Positions 6,345 through 13,921 of a stretch of DNA of 18,903 nucleotides are shown here, one piece after another. Position 1 is the first letter of the stretch. Every line of letters starts with the position of its first letter. The translations under genes were made by a program, and so were the position numbers. This stretch comes from JBDIAR01 sp039812545 (GTDB lineage Bacteria > Actinomycetota > Actinomycetes > Actinomycetales > Dermatophilaceae): the NCBI GenBank assembly GCA_039812545.1, contig JBDIAR010000051.1, positions 1 to 18,903 on the forward strand. The letters are read 5' to 3'. The notes under the pieces are model-generated. The model was not told where the DNA came from, made no database searches, and saw only the letters and a program-made list of their open reading frames with translations.

Positions 6345-7190
6345 TCAGTCGGGCAGGGGAGTGTATGCCACGCCGAGCTCGGCGAGTGCCGCTGCGCCCC
6401 CGTCCAAGGCGGTGAGGATCCACAAACCGTCCGGCATGACGGCGACCGTGTGTTCCCAGTGCGCCGCGCGCGAACCGTCGACGGTGACCACGGTCCAGCC
6501 GTCCGAACGCACCGTCGTCTCCGCCGAACCCAAGGTGGCCATCGGTTCGATGGCCGCGGTGAACCCGGCCGTGACCAGCGGCCCCTTCTCCCGGACCCGG
6601 TAGTTGGGGATCTGCGGATCCAGGTGCATCTGTTCGCCGATGCCGTGGCCGACGTACTCCTCCACGATGCCGTAGGTCTGCCCGTCGGCCACCGCCGAAC
6701 GCTCCAGGCTGTCCTCCACGGCGGCGCCGACGGCGTGGAGGCGACCGCCCGGACGCAACGCCGCCAGACCGGCATACATGGCCCGCTCGGTCGCCGAACT
6801 CAACGCCAGATCCTGCGGACGACCCTCCTGCGAACCGCCGACGACGACAGTGATCGCGGCGTCGCCGTTCCAGCCGTCGACCTGCGCGCCGCAGTCGATG
6901 GACAGCAGGTCGCCCGCGTGCAGCACCCGATCACCCGGTATGCCGTGGACGATCTGTTCGTTGACGCTCGTACACAAGGTGTTGACATATCCCGGCACCA
7001 ACTGGAAGTTCGGTATGCCGCCATGGGAGCGGATGAACTCCTCCGCGATCCGGTCGAGTTCACCGGTCGTCACGCCGGGCCGCACGTAGTCGGCGAGCAG
7101 TGCCAGCGTTCGCCCGGTCAGCAAGCCGGCCACGCGCATCGCGTGCAGCTGCTCGTCGGTCCGGCCGGGCAATCGGCGTCGGGAGAACAC
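6345..7190 (-). CDS. map: Type I methionine aminopeptidase
   Basis: Removes the initiator methionine from nascent proteins; cytoplasmic dinuclear metallo-enzyme of the pita-bread fold, 281 residues. All five metal ligands are present: D99 (LLSIDCGA), D110 (GWNGDAAIT), H182 (YVGHGIGE), E215 (AAIEPMATLG) and E246 (HWEHTVAVM). H82 in VHGIPGD matches the substrate-binding histidine. The start is GTG at 7190, 4 nt after the adk stop, without a clear ribosome-binding site, so translation is probably coupled to adk. A slightly later start is possible. Four GGCATAC-type motifs fall inside this gene, two of them forcing ATA isoleucine codons. It ends the spc block. Confidence 0.96.
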   Translation of the reverse strand: MFSRRRLPGRTDEQLHAMRVAGLLTGRTLALLADYVRPGVTTGELDRIAEEFIRSHGGIPNFQLVPGYVNTLCTSVNEQIVHGIPGDRVLHAGDLLSIDCGAQVDGWNGDAAITVVVGGSQEGRPQDLALSSATERAMYAGLAALRPGGRLHAVGAAVEDSLERSAVADGQTYGIVEEYVGHGIGEQMHLDPQIPNYRVREKGPLVTAGFTAAIEPMATLGSAETTVRSDGWTVVTVDGSRAAHWEHTVAVMPDGLWILTALDGGAAALAELGVAYTPLPD

Positions 7191-7194
7191 CGGG

Positions 7195-7767
7195 TCAGGC
7201 CGGGATGGCGTCCAGCGCTGCCGCGATCCGGTCCTTGACGTCAGGAACCTCGCCCATGCCGTCCACCTCGACGAGGATGCCCTTGTCGCGATAGACCGCG
7301 ATGAGCGGCTCGGTTTCCCGGTGGTAGATCGCCATCCGCTCCCGGATGACGTCCTCGGTGTCGTCGGCCCGGCCCTCGATGGCGGCCCGCTTGAGCAGGC
7401 GCGCGACCGTGGCGTCCTCGTCGACGACCAGGTCGATCACCGCGTCCAGCCGCAGGCCCTTCTCGGCGAGCAACTCGTCGAGGGCGTGGACCTGGCCGAC
7501 GGTACGCGGGTACCCGTCCAGCAGGAAGCCGGCTTCGGCGTCGGCCTGACCCAGACGGTCTTTGACGATGGCATTGGTGACCTCGTCGGGCACGAAGCCC
7601 CCCGAGGCGAGGATGGCCTCGACCTGCTGGCCGAGTTCGGTCTTGGACTTGATATTGCTGCGGAAAATGTCGCCCGTGGAGATAGCCGGCACGCCGTAGT
7701 GCTCGGCGATCTGCACCGCTTGCGTGCCCTTGCCGGCACCGGGCGCACCCAGAATAAGGAGGCGCAT
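7195..7767 (-). CDS. adk: Adenylate kinase
   Basis: Converts ATP and AMP to two ADP, 190 residues. The P-loop GAPGAGKGTQ is at 7-16, the AMP-binding segment STGDIFRSNI at 30-39, and DGYPRT at 84-89. Between RLLKRAAIEGRADD (about 123-136) the LID is short, without the four-cysteine zinc insert, so this is the short form usual in actinobacteria. The ATG at 7767 shares one base with the secY stop (TGATG), which indicates translational coupling. It sits between secY and map, as in most Gram-positive bacteria. Confidence 0.97.
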   Translation of the reverse strand: MRLLILGAPGAGKGTQAVQIAEHYGVPAISTGDIFRSNIKSKTELGQQVEAILASGGFVPDEVTNAIVKDRLGQADAEAGFLLDGYPRTVGQVHALDELLAEKGLRLDAVIDLVVDEDATVARLLKRAAIEGRADDTEDVIRERMAIYHRETEPLIAVYRDKGILVEVDGMGEVPDVKDRIAAALDAIPA

Positions 7768-9089
7768 CAGCGGAGAAACCCTTCGTAGTGACGTTGCTGC
7801 AACTGGGACTGGATCTGCTTCACGGTGTCAAGCCCCACGCCGACGATGATGAGAATCGACGTGCCGCCGAACGGGAAGTTCGCATCCGCACCCAGATACG
7901 CCAGGGCGACCAACGGGATCAGCGAGATGATCGCCAGGTAGATGGCTCCCGGCACCGTGATCCTGTTGAGGACGTACCCCAGATACTCCGCGGTGGGACG
8001 GCCCGCCCGGATGCCCGGGATGAAACCGCCGTACCGCTTCATGTTGTCAGCAACCTCGGTCGGGTTGAAAGTGATGGAGACGTAGAAGAAGGTGAAGAAG
8101 AGGATCAGCGCGGTGTAGACGGCCATGTAGATGGGGTGGTCACCGCGGGTCAAGTTGTCCTGAACGAAGGCAACCCAAGGCGCCCGATCCTCCGTGTTGG
8201 TCTGGTTGAACTGGGCGACCATCGAGGGCAGCGCCAGCAACGATGAGGCGAAGATCACAGGGATGACGCCGGCCATGTTGACCTTGAGCGGGATGTAGGT
8301 GGCGGTACCGCCGTACATCTGGCGCCCGACGAGACGCTTGGCATACTGCACCGGTATGCGGCGCTGGGACTGTTCGACGAAGATGACCGCGGCCATCACG
8401 AAGACCCCCAGCAAGATCACCAGGAGGAACGACCCCCAGCCCTTGGACTCCTTGATCCCCCACAGCGAGGACGGGAACCGCGAGGCGATCGAGGTGAAGA
8501 TCAGCAGCGACATGCCGTTGCCGATCCCGCGGTCGGTGATGAGTTCACCCAGCCACATGATCAGGCCGGTGCCGGCGGTCAGGGCGAGCACCATGATGAC
8601 GATCGTGACGACCGAGTCGTCGTGCAGGATCGTGGTACACCCCGGGCTGTTGCCGAACAGGCTCTGCGGGTTGCGGGCGAAGGTGATCAGCGTCGAACTC
8701 TGCAGGACCGCCAGACCGATGGTGAGGTAACGGGTGTACTGGGTGAGCTTGGTCGTCCCGGCCTGGCCCTCCTGCTTGAGGGTTTCGAAGCGAGGGATGA
8801 CGACGGTGAGGAGCTGGATGATGATGCTGGCCGTGATGTACGGCATGATCCCCAGCGCGAAGATCGACAGCTGGAGCAGCGCGCCACCGGAGAACAGATT
8901 GGCCATCGACAAGAAGCCGTTCTGGCCTGCGGCGTTGACGCCGGACAGACAGCGGGAGACCGCCGTGTAGTCGATGCCCGGCGAGGGCCACTGCGACCCC
9001 AGCCGGAAGATCGCCAGGATCATCAGGGTGAAGAGAAGCTTCTTGCGCAGATCCGGCGTCTTGAACGCCCGGACGATGGTCGTCAACAA
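7767..9089 (-). CDS. secY: Preprotein translocase channel subunit SecY
   Basis: Membrane channel of the Sec translocon, 440 residues with about ten transmembrane helices. It begins MLTTIVRAFKTPDLRKKLLF, typical for the family. The plug and second-helix region is near NGFLSMANLFSGGALLQLSI (57-76), and a GIMPYITASIIIQLL segment follows. The conserved cytoplasmic loop residues around RIPVQYAKRLVGRQMYGG are present. The start codon is TTG at 9089, with AGGAGG 7 nt upstream; a second TTG follows directly. The gene lies 125 nt after rplO, behind a strong hairpin, so its expression may be partly uncoupled from the upstream ribosomal genes. It is followed by adk with a one-base overlap. Confidence 0.97.
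   Translation of the reverse strand: MLTTIVRAFKTPDLRKKLLFTLMILAIFRLGSQWPSPGIDYTAVSRCLSGVNAAGQNGFLSMANLFSGGALLQLSIFALGIMPYITASIIIQLLTVVIPRFETLKQEGQAGTTKLTQYTRYLTIGLAVLQSSTLITFARNPQSLFGNSPGCTTILHDDSVVTIVIMVLALTAGTGLIMWLGELITDRGIGNGMSLLIFTSIASRFPSSLWGIKESKGWGSFLLVILLGVFVMAAVIFVEQSQRRIPVQYAKRLVGRQMYGGTATYIPLKVNMAGVIPVIFASSLLALPSMVAQFNQTNTEDRAPWVAFVQDNLTRGDHPIYMAVYTALILFFTFFYVSITFNPTEVADNMKRYGGFIPGIRAGRPTAEYLGYVLNRITVPGAIYLAIISLIPLVALAYLGADANFPFGGTSILIIVGVGLDTVKQIQSQLQQRHYEGFLR
8341..8359. repeat. Inverted pair of the GCATAC motif inside secY
   Basis: GCATAC (8341-8346) and GTATGC (8354-8359) face each other across 7 nt inside the secY coding sequence. The codons involved are TAT (Tyr) and ATA (Ile), the latter otherwise absent from this gene as far as I can see. 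Confidence 0.4.
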
Positions 9090-9166
9090 TGCGAGCCCTC
9101 CTCACGCGCTGCCCGAAGTGGCGCGCGTCCCGACATTCCCGAAGGACGATAACACCCCGAACCGAC

Positions 9167-9206
9167 GTCCACCCGCCCGTCCGGAAGATCGGGCGGGCGG
9201 GTGGAC
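9167..9206 (-). terminator. Strong stem-loop between rplO and secY (attenuator or terminator)
   Basis: GTCCACCCGCCCG (9167-9179) and its exact partner at 9194-9206 form a 13-bp GC-rich stem with a 14-nt loop, starting 8 nt after the rplO stop on the mRNA. No U-tract follows. It could lower read-through from the ribosomal genes into secY-adk-map; a separate secY promoter would fit but I cannot identify one with confidence. Confidence 0.55.
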
Positions 9207-9214
9207 ACGGGTCG

Positions 9215-9700
9215 TCAGTCTTGGCCGGGCGTGAGCTCGGTGACCGAGCCGCCGGCGGTCGAGATCTTGTCCTTGGCGGTGGCCGATGCGCGGTGAACGG
9301 TGACGGCGAGGGCCACGTCGACGTCGCCGTTGCCGAGGACCTTGACGGGGTACCCGTCGCGGACCGCTCCCCTGGCCACCAGGTCCTCGACCGTCACCGT
9401 GCCGCCGTCCGGGTACAGCTCGGAGAGGCGAGCCAGGTTGACGATCTGGTAGACCACCCGGTTGGGGTTGGTGAAGCCGCGCAGCTTGGGCAGCCGCATG
9501 TGCAGCGGCATCGAGCCACCCTCGAAACGCTCCGGCACCTGGTACCGGGCCTTGGTGCCCTTGGTACCGCGGCCGGCCGTCTTGCCCTTGGACCCCTGGC
9601 CGCGTCCGACCCGGGTCTTGGGCGTCTTGGCGCCCGGCGCGGGACGCAGGTGGTGCACCTTCAGGGCCGCGCCCTCGGTGCTCTTCTTGGCATCTGCCAT
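9215..9700 (-). CDS. rplO: 50S ribosomal protein L15
   Basis: Large-subunit assembly protein, 161 residues. The glycine-rich N-terminal region is diagnostic: KVHHLRPAPGAKTPKTRVGR followed by GQGSKGKTAGRGTKGTKAR. FEGGSMPLHMRLPKLRGF and NPNRVVYQIVNLARL follow. I start at the ATG at 9700, 2 nt after the rpmD stop; the frame is open much further upstream but that part overlaps rpsE and rpmD in another frame. L15 normally precedes secY, as here. Confidence 0.97.
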   Translation of the reverse strand: MADAKKSTEGAALKVHHLRPAPGAKTPKTRVGRGQGSKGKTAGRGTKGTKARYQVPERFEGGSMPLHMRLPKLRGFTNPNRVVYQIVNLARLSELYPDGGTVTVEDLVARGAVRDGYPVKVLGNGDVDVALAVTVHRASATAKDKISTAGGSVTELTPGQD

Positions 9701-9702
9701 GA

Positions 9703-9885
9703 TCAGTCGACCTCCTCTACGGCGACCAGGTGGGCCACCGCTCGGACCATGCCCCGGATCTCCGGGCGGTCCTCTTTGACGACGACGTCGCCGATCCGCT
9801 TGAGACCCAGCGAACGCAGGGTCTCGCGGTGGTTCTGCTTGCCGCCGATCTCTGAACGGGTCTGCGTCACCTTCAACCGGGCCAT
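9703..9885 (-). CDS. rpmD: 50S ribosomal protein L30
   Basis: Small large-subunit protein, 60 residues, beginning MARLKVTQTRSEIGGKQNHR and containing TLRSLGLKRIGDVVVKEDRP. These match the bacterial L30 family, and the length is the normal 58-60. The ATG at 9885 shares one base with the rpsE stop (TGATG), so translation is probably coupled to rpsE. rplO follows after 2 nt. A longer frame upstream is a shadow of rpsE. Confidence 0.96.
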   Translation of the reverse strand: MARLKVTQTRSEIGGKQNHRETLRSLGLKRIGDVVVKEDRPEIRGMVRAVAHLVAVEEVD

Positions 9886-10559
9886 CACGCACCAGCCTTC
9901 GCAGCGGCGGCGGCCAGGCCCTCGGCGCGGGCGCGCAGCATGGCGGCCGGCGCCACGTCCTCCAGCGACTTGCCGCGACGAGCCGCGACCGCCTCGGGAC
10001 GCTCGAGCTGACGCAGCGCGTCGACGGCGGCGTGGACGATGTTGATCGCGTTGTCCGAGCCGAGCGACTTGGACAACACGTCGTGGATGCCGGCGCATTC
10101 CAGGACCGCACGCACCGGACCACCGGCGATGACACCGGTACCGGGGGCTGCCGGACGCAGCATGACCACACCGGCGGCCGCCCGCCCCTGAACCGGGTGC
10201 GGGATGGTGCCCTGGATGCGCGGGACCTTGAAGAAGGCCTTCTTGGCCTCCTCCACGCCCTTGGCGATGGCCGAGGGGACTTCCTTGGCCTTGCCGTAGC
10301 CGACGCCCACGGTTCCATCGCCGTCGCCGACGACGACCAGCGCGGTGAAGCTGAACCGGCGGCCACCCTTGACGACCTTGGCGACGCGGTTGATGGTCAC
10401 GACGCGTTCGATGTACAGGTTCTTCTCGGCCTCGCGCGAGTCGCGGTCGCGACCGCCGCGGCGGTCCTCGCGACGCTCGGAGCGACGGTCGTTGCGGTCG
10501 GTCGACCGGTCGCCGCCGGTGCCGACGGGGCCAGTGCCGCGACGCTGGGGTCCGGGCAT
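9885..10559 (-). CDS. rpsE: 30S ribosomal protein S5 with charged N-terminal extension
   Basis: Small-subunit protein at the mRNA entry and decoding region, 224 residues. After residue 45 it is a standard S5: YIERVVTINRVAKVVKGGRR, FSFTALVVVGDGDGTVGVGY and GKAKEVPSAIAKGVEEAKKA form the double-stranded-RNA-binding-like domain, followed by RPAAPGTGVIAGGPVRAVLE in the C-terminal domain. Residues 1-45 are an Arg/Asp/Gly-rich, likely disordered extension. The C-terminal end is alanine-rich. The ATG at 10559 has GAGGAA about 7-8 nt upstream, supporting the extended start. The spacer to rplR is 52 nt; rpmD overlaps by one base. Confidence 0.97.
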   Translation of the reverse strand: MPGPQRRGTGPVGTGGDRSTDRNDRRSERREDRRGGRDRDSREAEKNLYIERVVTINRVAKVVKGGRRFSFTALVVVGDGDGTVGVGYGKAKEVPSAIAKGVEEAKKAFFKVPRIQGTIPHPVQGRAAAGVVMLRPAAPGTGVIAGGPVRAVLECAGIHDVLSKSLGSDNAINIVHAAVDALRQLERPEAVAARRGKSLEDVAPAAMLRARAEGLAAAAAKAGA

Positions 10560-10611
10560 CAGATGTTCCTCATCTCATTGCTCAGGTCATTGCTGAAGGC
10601 GATCCGGCTGC

Positions 10612-10986
10612 TCACAGGGCCAACCCGCCTTCCCGGGCGCCGTCGGCGACGGCGGCCACCCGGCCGTGGTACTTGTTGCCCGCGCGGTCGAAGACGACGG
10701 CCTCCACACCGGCGGCCTTGGCACGCTCGGCGACGAGTTCGCCGACCTTCTTGGCCTTGGCGGTCTTGTCACCGTCGTGGCCGCGGACGTCGGCCTCCAT
10801 CGTGGAGGCGCTGGCCAGCGTCTTGCCGACCGTGTCGTCGACCACCTGGACGAACATGTGACGCGAGGAACGGGACACCACCAGGCGGGGCCGCCCGGCG
10901 CTGCCGCTGATCCGCTTGCGCGCGCGGAAGGCACGACGCAGGCGTGCTGCGGACTTCGTGGTGCTCCGCTTGACGATACCTGCCAT
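10612..10986 (-). CDS. rplR: 50S ribosomal protein L18
   Basis: 5S rRNA-binding protein of the central protuberance, 124 residues. RRAFRARKRISGSAGRPRLV, SRSSRHMFVQVVDDTVGKTL and the C-terminal VVFDRAGNKYHGRVAAVADG and AREGGLAL are typical. The ATG at 10986 lies 3 nt after the rplF stop, as expected for a coupled pair. Gene order rplF-rplR-rpsE is the standard spc order. Confidence 0.97.
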   Translation of the reverse strand: MAGIVKRSTTKSAARLRRAFRARKRISGSAGRPRLVVSRSSRHMFVQVVDDTVGKTLASASTMEADVRGHDGDKTAKAKKVGELVAERAKAAGVEAVVFDRAGNKYHGRVAAVADGAREGGLAL

Positions 10987-10989
10987 GGC

Positions 10990-11529
10990 TTACTTACCGG
11001 CCTTTCCAACCTTGCGACGGATGACCTCACCCGCATACCGAACGCCCTTGGCCTTGTACGGGTCGGGCTTGCGGAGCTTGCGGATATTGGCGGCGACCTC
11101 GCCGACCTGCTGCTTGTCGATGCCCTGCACCGAGAACCGGGTCGGGGCCTCGACGACGAAGGTGATGCCCTCGGGGGCCTTGACCAGGATGGGGTGCGAG
11201 TAGCCGAGGGCGAACTCCAGGTCGCTGCCCTTGGCGGTCACGCGGTAACCGGTCCCGGCGATCTCCAGCTTCTTCTCGTAGCCGGCCGTGACCCCCGTGA
11301 CCATGTTGGCGATGAGGGTGCGGGTCAGCCCGTGCAGAGACCGGGACGCCCGCTCGTCGTCGGGCCGGGTCACGGCGATGGCGCCGTCGTCGTCCCGACC
11401 GACCGAGATGGGCTCGGCGACGACCAGCGAAAGGCTGCCCTTGGGTCCCTTGACGGAGACACTCTGACCGTCGATGGTGACGTCGACCCCGCTGGGGACG
11501 GTCACCGGAAGACGTCCGATTCGCGACAT
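10990..11529 (-). CDS. rplF: 50S ribosomal protein L6
   Basis: Large-subunit protein near the factor-binding site, 179 residues, the usual length. The start MSRIGRLPVTVPSGVDVTID and the first-repeat KGPKGSLSL motif are present. The second half has VEAPTRFSVQGIDKQQVGEV and the signature RKPDPYKAKGVRYAGEVIRR. The ATG at 11529 is 12 nt after the rpsH stop. Arg-Tyr-Ala near the end is coded CGG TAT GCG, one of the recurring GTATGC motif sites. Confidence 0.98.
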   Translation of the reverse strand: MSRIGRLPVTVPSGVDVTIDGQSVSVKGPKGSLSLVVAEPISVGRDDDGAIAVTRPDDERASRSLHGLTRTLIANMVTGVTAGYEKKLEIAGTGYRVTAKGSDLEFALGYSHPILVKAPEGITFVVEAPTRFSVQGIDKQQVGEVAANIRKLRKPDPYKAKGVRYAGEVIRRKVGKAGK

Positions 11530-11541
11530 GGTGGCTACCCC

Positions 11542-11940
11542 TTACCAGACGTAGGCGAGGACTTCCCCACCCACGCCCTTCTCGTGCGCCTGCTTGTCGG
11601 TGAGCAGCCCGGAGGACGTGGAGATGATCGCCACGCCCAGTCCGCCGAGCACGCGCGGCAGGCCGGTCGACTTGGCATACACCCGAAGACCCGGCTTGCT
11701 GACCCGACGGACCCCGGCGATGGAGCGCTCGCGGTTCGGGCCGTACTTGAGGTTGATCACCAGGGTCTGTCCCACGTCCGCGCTCTGCACGGTCCACGAG
11801 CTGATGTACCCCTCCGCCTGGAGGATCTCGGCGATGTTCTTCTTGAGCTTCGAGTACGGCATCTGAACCTGGTCCTGGTGCGCCGAGTTGGCGTTCCGGA
11901 CGCGGGTCAGCATGTCCGCGATCGGGTCGGTCATGGTCAT
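11542..11940 (-). CDS. rpsH: 30S ribosomal protein S8
   Basis: 16S rRNA-binding protein, and in E. coli the spc-operon translational repressor, 132 residues. MTMTDPIADMLTRVRNANSA is the family start; SKPGLRVYAKSTGLPRVLGG and IISTSSGLLTDKQAHEKGVG are the C-terminal RNA-binding signature. I use the ATG at 11940; an in-frame ATG two codons on (11934) is also possible. The ribosome-binding region AGGAAGGG is rather far upstream, and a short GGGC...GCCC stem lies between it and the start. The 124-nt spacer to rpsN is long for this part of the operon. Confidence 0.97.
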   Translation of the reverse strand: MTMTDPIADMLTRVRNANSAHQDQVQMPYSKLKKNIAEILQAEGYISSWTVQSADVGQTLVINLKYGPNRERSIAGVRRVSKPGLRVYAKSTGLPRVLGGLGVAIISTSSGLLTDKQAHEKGVGGEVLAYVW

Positions 11941-12064
11941 GTGGGCTTCATGCCCTTCCTCACCGTGGTTTCAGCTCTGGTGGCGTACCTGCGCGGTATG
12001 CCGGTGCCGACCTGCGGTGTAGTCGGTGGTGCGAGAACGGATGGGTGCTAACGGATGGGGCGAA

Positions 12065-12250
12065 TTACCAGGAGCTCTTGGTGACGCCGGGCAGTTCGCC
12101 GCGGTGCGCCATCTCCCGCAGGCAGACCCGGCACAGGCCGAACTTGCGGTAGACCGAGTGCGGACGACCGCACCGCTGGCAGCGGGTGTATGCCCGGACC
12201 GCGAACTTCGGCTTGGCGTTCGCCTTGTTGATCAACGCTGTCTTGGCCAT
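12065..12250 (-). CDS. rpsN: 30S ribosomal protein S14 type Z (zinc form)
   Basis: Small-subunit head protein, 61 residues, the short zinc-binding form (often named rpsZ) rather than the roughly 100-residue zinc-free form. C24, C27, C40 and C43 in YTRCQRCGRPHSVYRKFGLC and RVC form the zinc site. The end GELPGVTKSSW is typical. The ATG at 12250 lies 7 nt after the rplE stop, with AAGG just upstream. A cysteine-free paralogue for zinc limitation may exist elsewhere in the genome; none is visible here. Confidence 0.97.
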   Translation of the reverse strand: MAKTALINKANAKPKFAVRAYTRCQRCGRPHSVYRKFGLCRVCLREMAHRGELPGVTKSSW

Positions 12251-12257
12251 GGCCTTG

Positions 12258-12848
12258 TCACATCTCCTTGAAGGGGAAGCCGAGGGCCTTCAGCAGCGCG
12301 CGGCCCTCGTCGTCGTTGGCGGCCGTGGTGACCACGGTGATGTCCATCCCGCGGACCCGGTCGATCCGGTCCTGGTCGATCTCGTGGAACATCGACTGCT
12401 CCACCAGACCGAAGGTGTAGTTGCCGCGCCCGTCGAACTGCTTGGGCGACAGGCCGCGGAAGTCGCGGATCCGCGGCAGGGCCACCGAGACCAGCCGGTC
12501 CAGGAACTCCCACATCCGGTCCCCGCGCAGCGTCACGTGCGCACCGATCGGCATACCCTCGCGCAGTTTGAACTGCGCGATCGACTTGCGGGCCTTCGTG
12601 ACGACGGGCTTCTGCCCGGTGATCGCCGTCAGGTCGCGAACCGCGCCCTCGATGAGCTTGGCGTCCTTCGCGGCGTCGCCGACACCCATGTTGACGACGA
12701 CCTTGACGACGCCGGGAACCTGCATCGGGTTGGCATACGAGAACTGGTCCTGCAGGGCCGTGCGGATCTCCTCGCGGTACCGGCTCTTCAGTCGCGGCGC
12801 GCTCACGTCCTGCGACGCGGCCGGCGCGGTAGTGGTGGTGGTCGTCAT
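12258..12848 (-). CDS. rplE: 50S ribosomal protein L5
   Basis: 5S rRNA-binding protein of the central protuberance that bridges to S13, 196 residues. After a short Thr/Ala-rich head it reads PRLKSRYREEIRTALQDQFS, VVVNMGVGDAAKDAKLIEGA, TGQKPVVTKARKSIAQFKLR and EGMPIGAHVTLRGDRMWEFL, all family landmarks. I chose the ATG at 12848, with GAAGGA about 11 nt upstream; the frame continues upstream into rplX without L5 similarity. It is 4 nt after the rplX stop. It carries two GTATGCC motif copies, one in Glu-Gly-Met-Pro. Confidence 0.97.
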   Translation of the reverse strand: MTTTTTTAPAASQDVSAPRLKSRYREEIRTALQDQFSYANPMQVPGVVKVVVNMGVGDAAKDAKLIEGAVRDLTAITGQKPVVTKARKSIAQFKLREGMPIGAHVTLRGDRMWEFLDRLVSVALPRIRDFRGLSPKQFDGRGNYTFGLVEQSMFHEIDQDRIDRVRGMDITVVTTAANDDEGRALLKALGFPFKEM

Positions 12849-12852
12849 GGCG

Positions 12853-13260
12853 TCACAGGTCCTTCTTCGACTTCTGGGCCACGCGCACGCGCGTGATCTT
12901 GGTGCGGCCGTCGCGTTCCACGGTCTCCTGGCGGACCGAGATCCGGGTCGGCTTCTTCGTCCCCGGGTCGACGACCTGCACATTGCTGACGTGGATCGGG
13001 GCCTCGGTGTGGGTCAGGCCACCGGTGCGCGCGCCGCGGCCCGTGGTGCCGGCCTTGACGTGCTTGGTCACCCGGTTGATGCCCTCGACGAGGACCCGCT
13101 GGGTCTGGGGGTACACGGCGATGACCTTGCCCTGCTTGCCGCGGTCGCCCTCGGTCTTGCGACCGTCGGCGAGCAGGCGTTCGCGCGGACCGGAAATGAC
13201 CTGGACGAGGTCGCCCTTCTTGATCCGCAGCTTCGGCGCCTTGGTCTTGGCGTTGCTCAT
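12853..13260 (-). CDS. rplX: 50S ribosomal protein L24 with an insertion in the KOW loop
   Basis: Assembly initiator of the large subunit, 135 residues against the usual 100-110. The KOW domain starts LRIKKGDLVQVISG (11-24) and resumes DRGKQGKVIAVYPQTQRVLV (39-58). Between these, residues 25-38 (PRERLLADGRKTEG) replace what is normally about one residue, so roughly 13 residues are inserted in the loop. The GRGARTGGLTHTEAPIHVSN block and the basic tail are normal. I chose the ATG at 13260, which has GGAGG 7 nt upstream and shares one base with the rplN stop; a GTG one codon earlier is possible. Confidence 0.95.
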   Translation of the reverse strand: MSNAKTKAPKLRIKKGDLVQVISGPRERLLADGRKTEGDRGKQGKVIAVYPQTQRVLVEGINRVTKHVKAGTTGRGARTGGLTHTEAPIHVSNVQVVDPGTKKPTRISVRQETVERDGRTKITRVRVAQKSKKDL

Positions 13261-13628
13261 CACAGCACCTCCGGAGCCAGCGAGATGATCTTCATGAACT
13301 TCTTGTCGCGCAGCTCGCGGCCCACCGGACCGAAGATGCGCGTACCGCGGGGGTCACCGTCGTTCTTGAGGATGACGGCGGCGTTCTCGTCGAACTTGAT
13401 GTAGCTACCGTCCGGGCGGCGACGCTCCTTGACGGTGCGCACGATGACCGCCTTGACGACATCGCCCTTCTTGACGTTGCCGCCGGGGATGGCGTCCTTG
13501 ACGGTGGCCACGATCGTGTCGCCGATGCCGGCATAACGACGGCCGGAGCCGCCGATCACCCGGATGCACAGGATCTCCTTGGCGCCGGTGTTGTCGGCAA
13601 CCTTCAGGCGTGACTCTTGCTGAATCAC
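13260..13628 (-). CDS. rplN: 50S ribosomal protein L14
   Basis: Large-subunit protein at the subunit interface contacting 16S helix 14, 122 residues, exactly the family length. MIQQESRLKVADNTGAKEIL, IRVIGGSGRRYAGIGDTIVA, ENAAVILKNDGDPRGTRIFG and RELRDKKFMKIISLAPEVL are diagnostic. The start is GTG at 13628, in a GTGA overlap with the rpsQ stop. The much longer open frame upstream is a shadow. Confidence 0.97.
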   Translation of the reverse strand: MIQQESRLKVADNTGAKEILCIRVIGGSGRRYAGIGDTIVATVKDAIPGGNVKKGDVVKAVIVRTVKERRRPDGSYIKFDENAAVILKNDGDPRGTRIFGPVGRELRDKKFMKIISLAPEVL

Positions 13629-13921
13629 TTCGCACGCTCCAGAATCTCCACGACCCGCCAGTTCTTGGTGGCCGACAGCGGGCGGGTCTCCATGATCAGG
13701 ACCCGGTCGCCGACGCCGGCGGTGTTGCCCTCGTCGTGGGCCTTGACCTTGGACGAGCGGCGCAGCACCTTGCCGTACAGAGCGTGCTTGACCCGGTCCT
13801 CGACCTCGACGACGACGGTCTTGTCCATCTTGTCGCTGACCACATAGCCCTGCCGGGTCTTGCGGTAGTTGCGGTCGCCGCTTCGGGAGCCCGCGACCTC
13901 CGGGCTGGTGTTCTCGCTCAT
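13625..13921 (-). CDS. rpsQ: 30S ribosomal protein S17
   Basis: 16S rRNA-binding OB-fold protein, 98 residues. RNYRKTRQGYVVSDKMDKTV and KHALYGKVLRRSSKVKAHDE followed by VGDRVLIMETRPLSATKNWR match the family. A 16-residue Ser/Gly-rich head precedes the core. The ATG at 13921 overlaps the rpmC stop by 4 nt (ATGA), and its own stop overlaps the rplN start, so it is coupled on both sides. Confidence 0.97.
   Translation of the reverse strand: MSENTSPEVAGSRSGDRNYRKTRQGYVVSDKMDKTVVVEVEDRVKHALYGKVLRRSSKVKAHDEGNTAGVGDRVLIMETRPLSATKNWRVVEILERAK

Noticed and set aside
10666..12051. Plus-strand open frame of 461 codons opposite rplR, rplF and rpsH
   Set aside because: Same mirror-frame effect: high third-position GC suppresses stops on the other strand. 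No ribosome-binding context or recognisable domain.
12065..12250. Truncated S14
   Set aside because: The 61-residue length and four cysteines are normal for the zinc-type S14.
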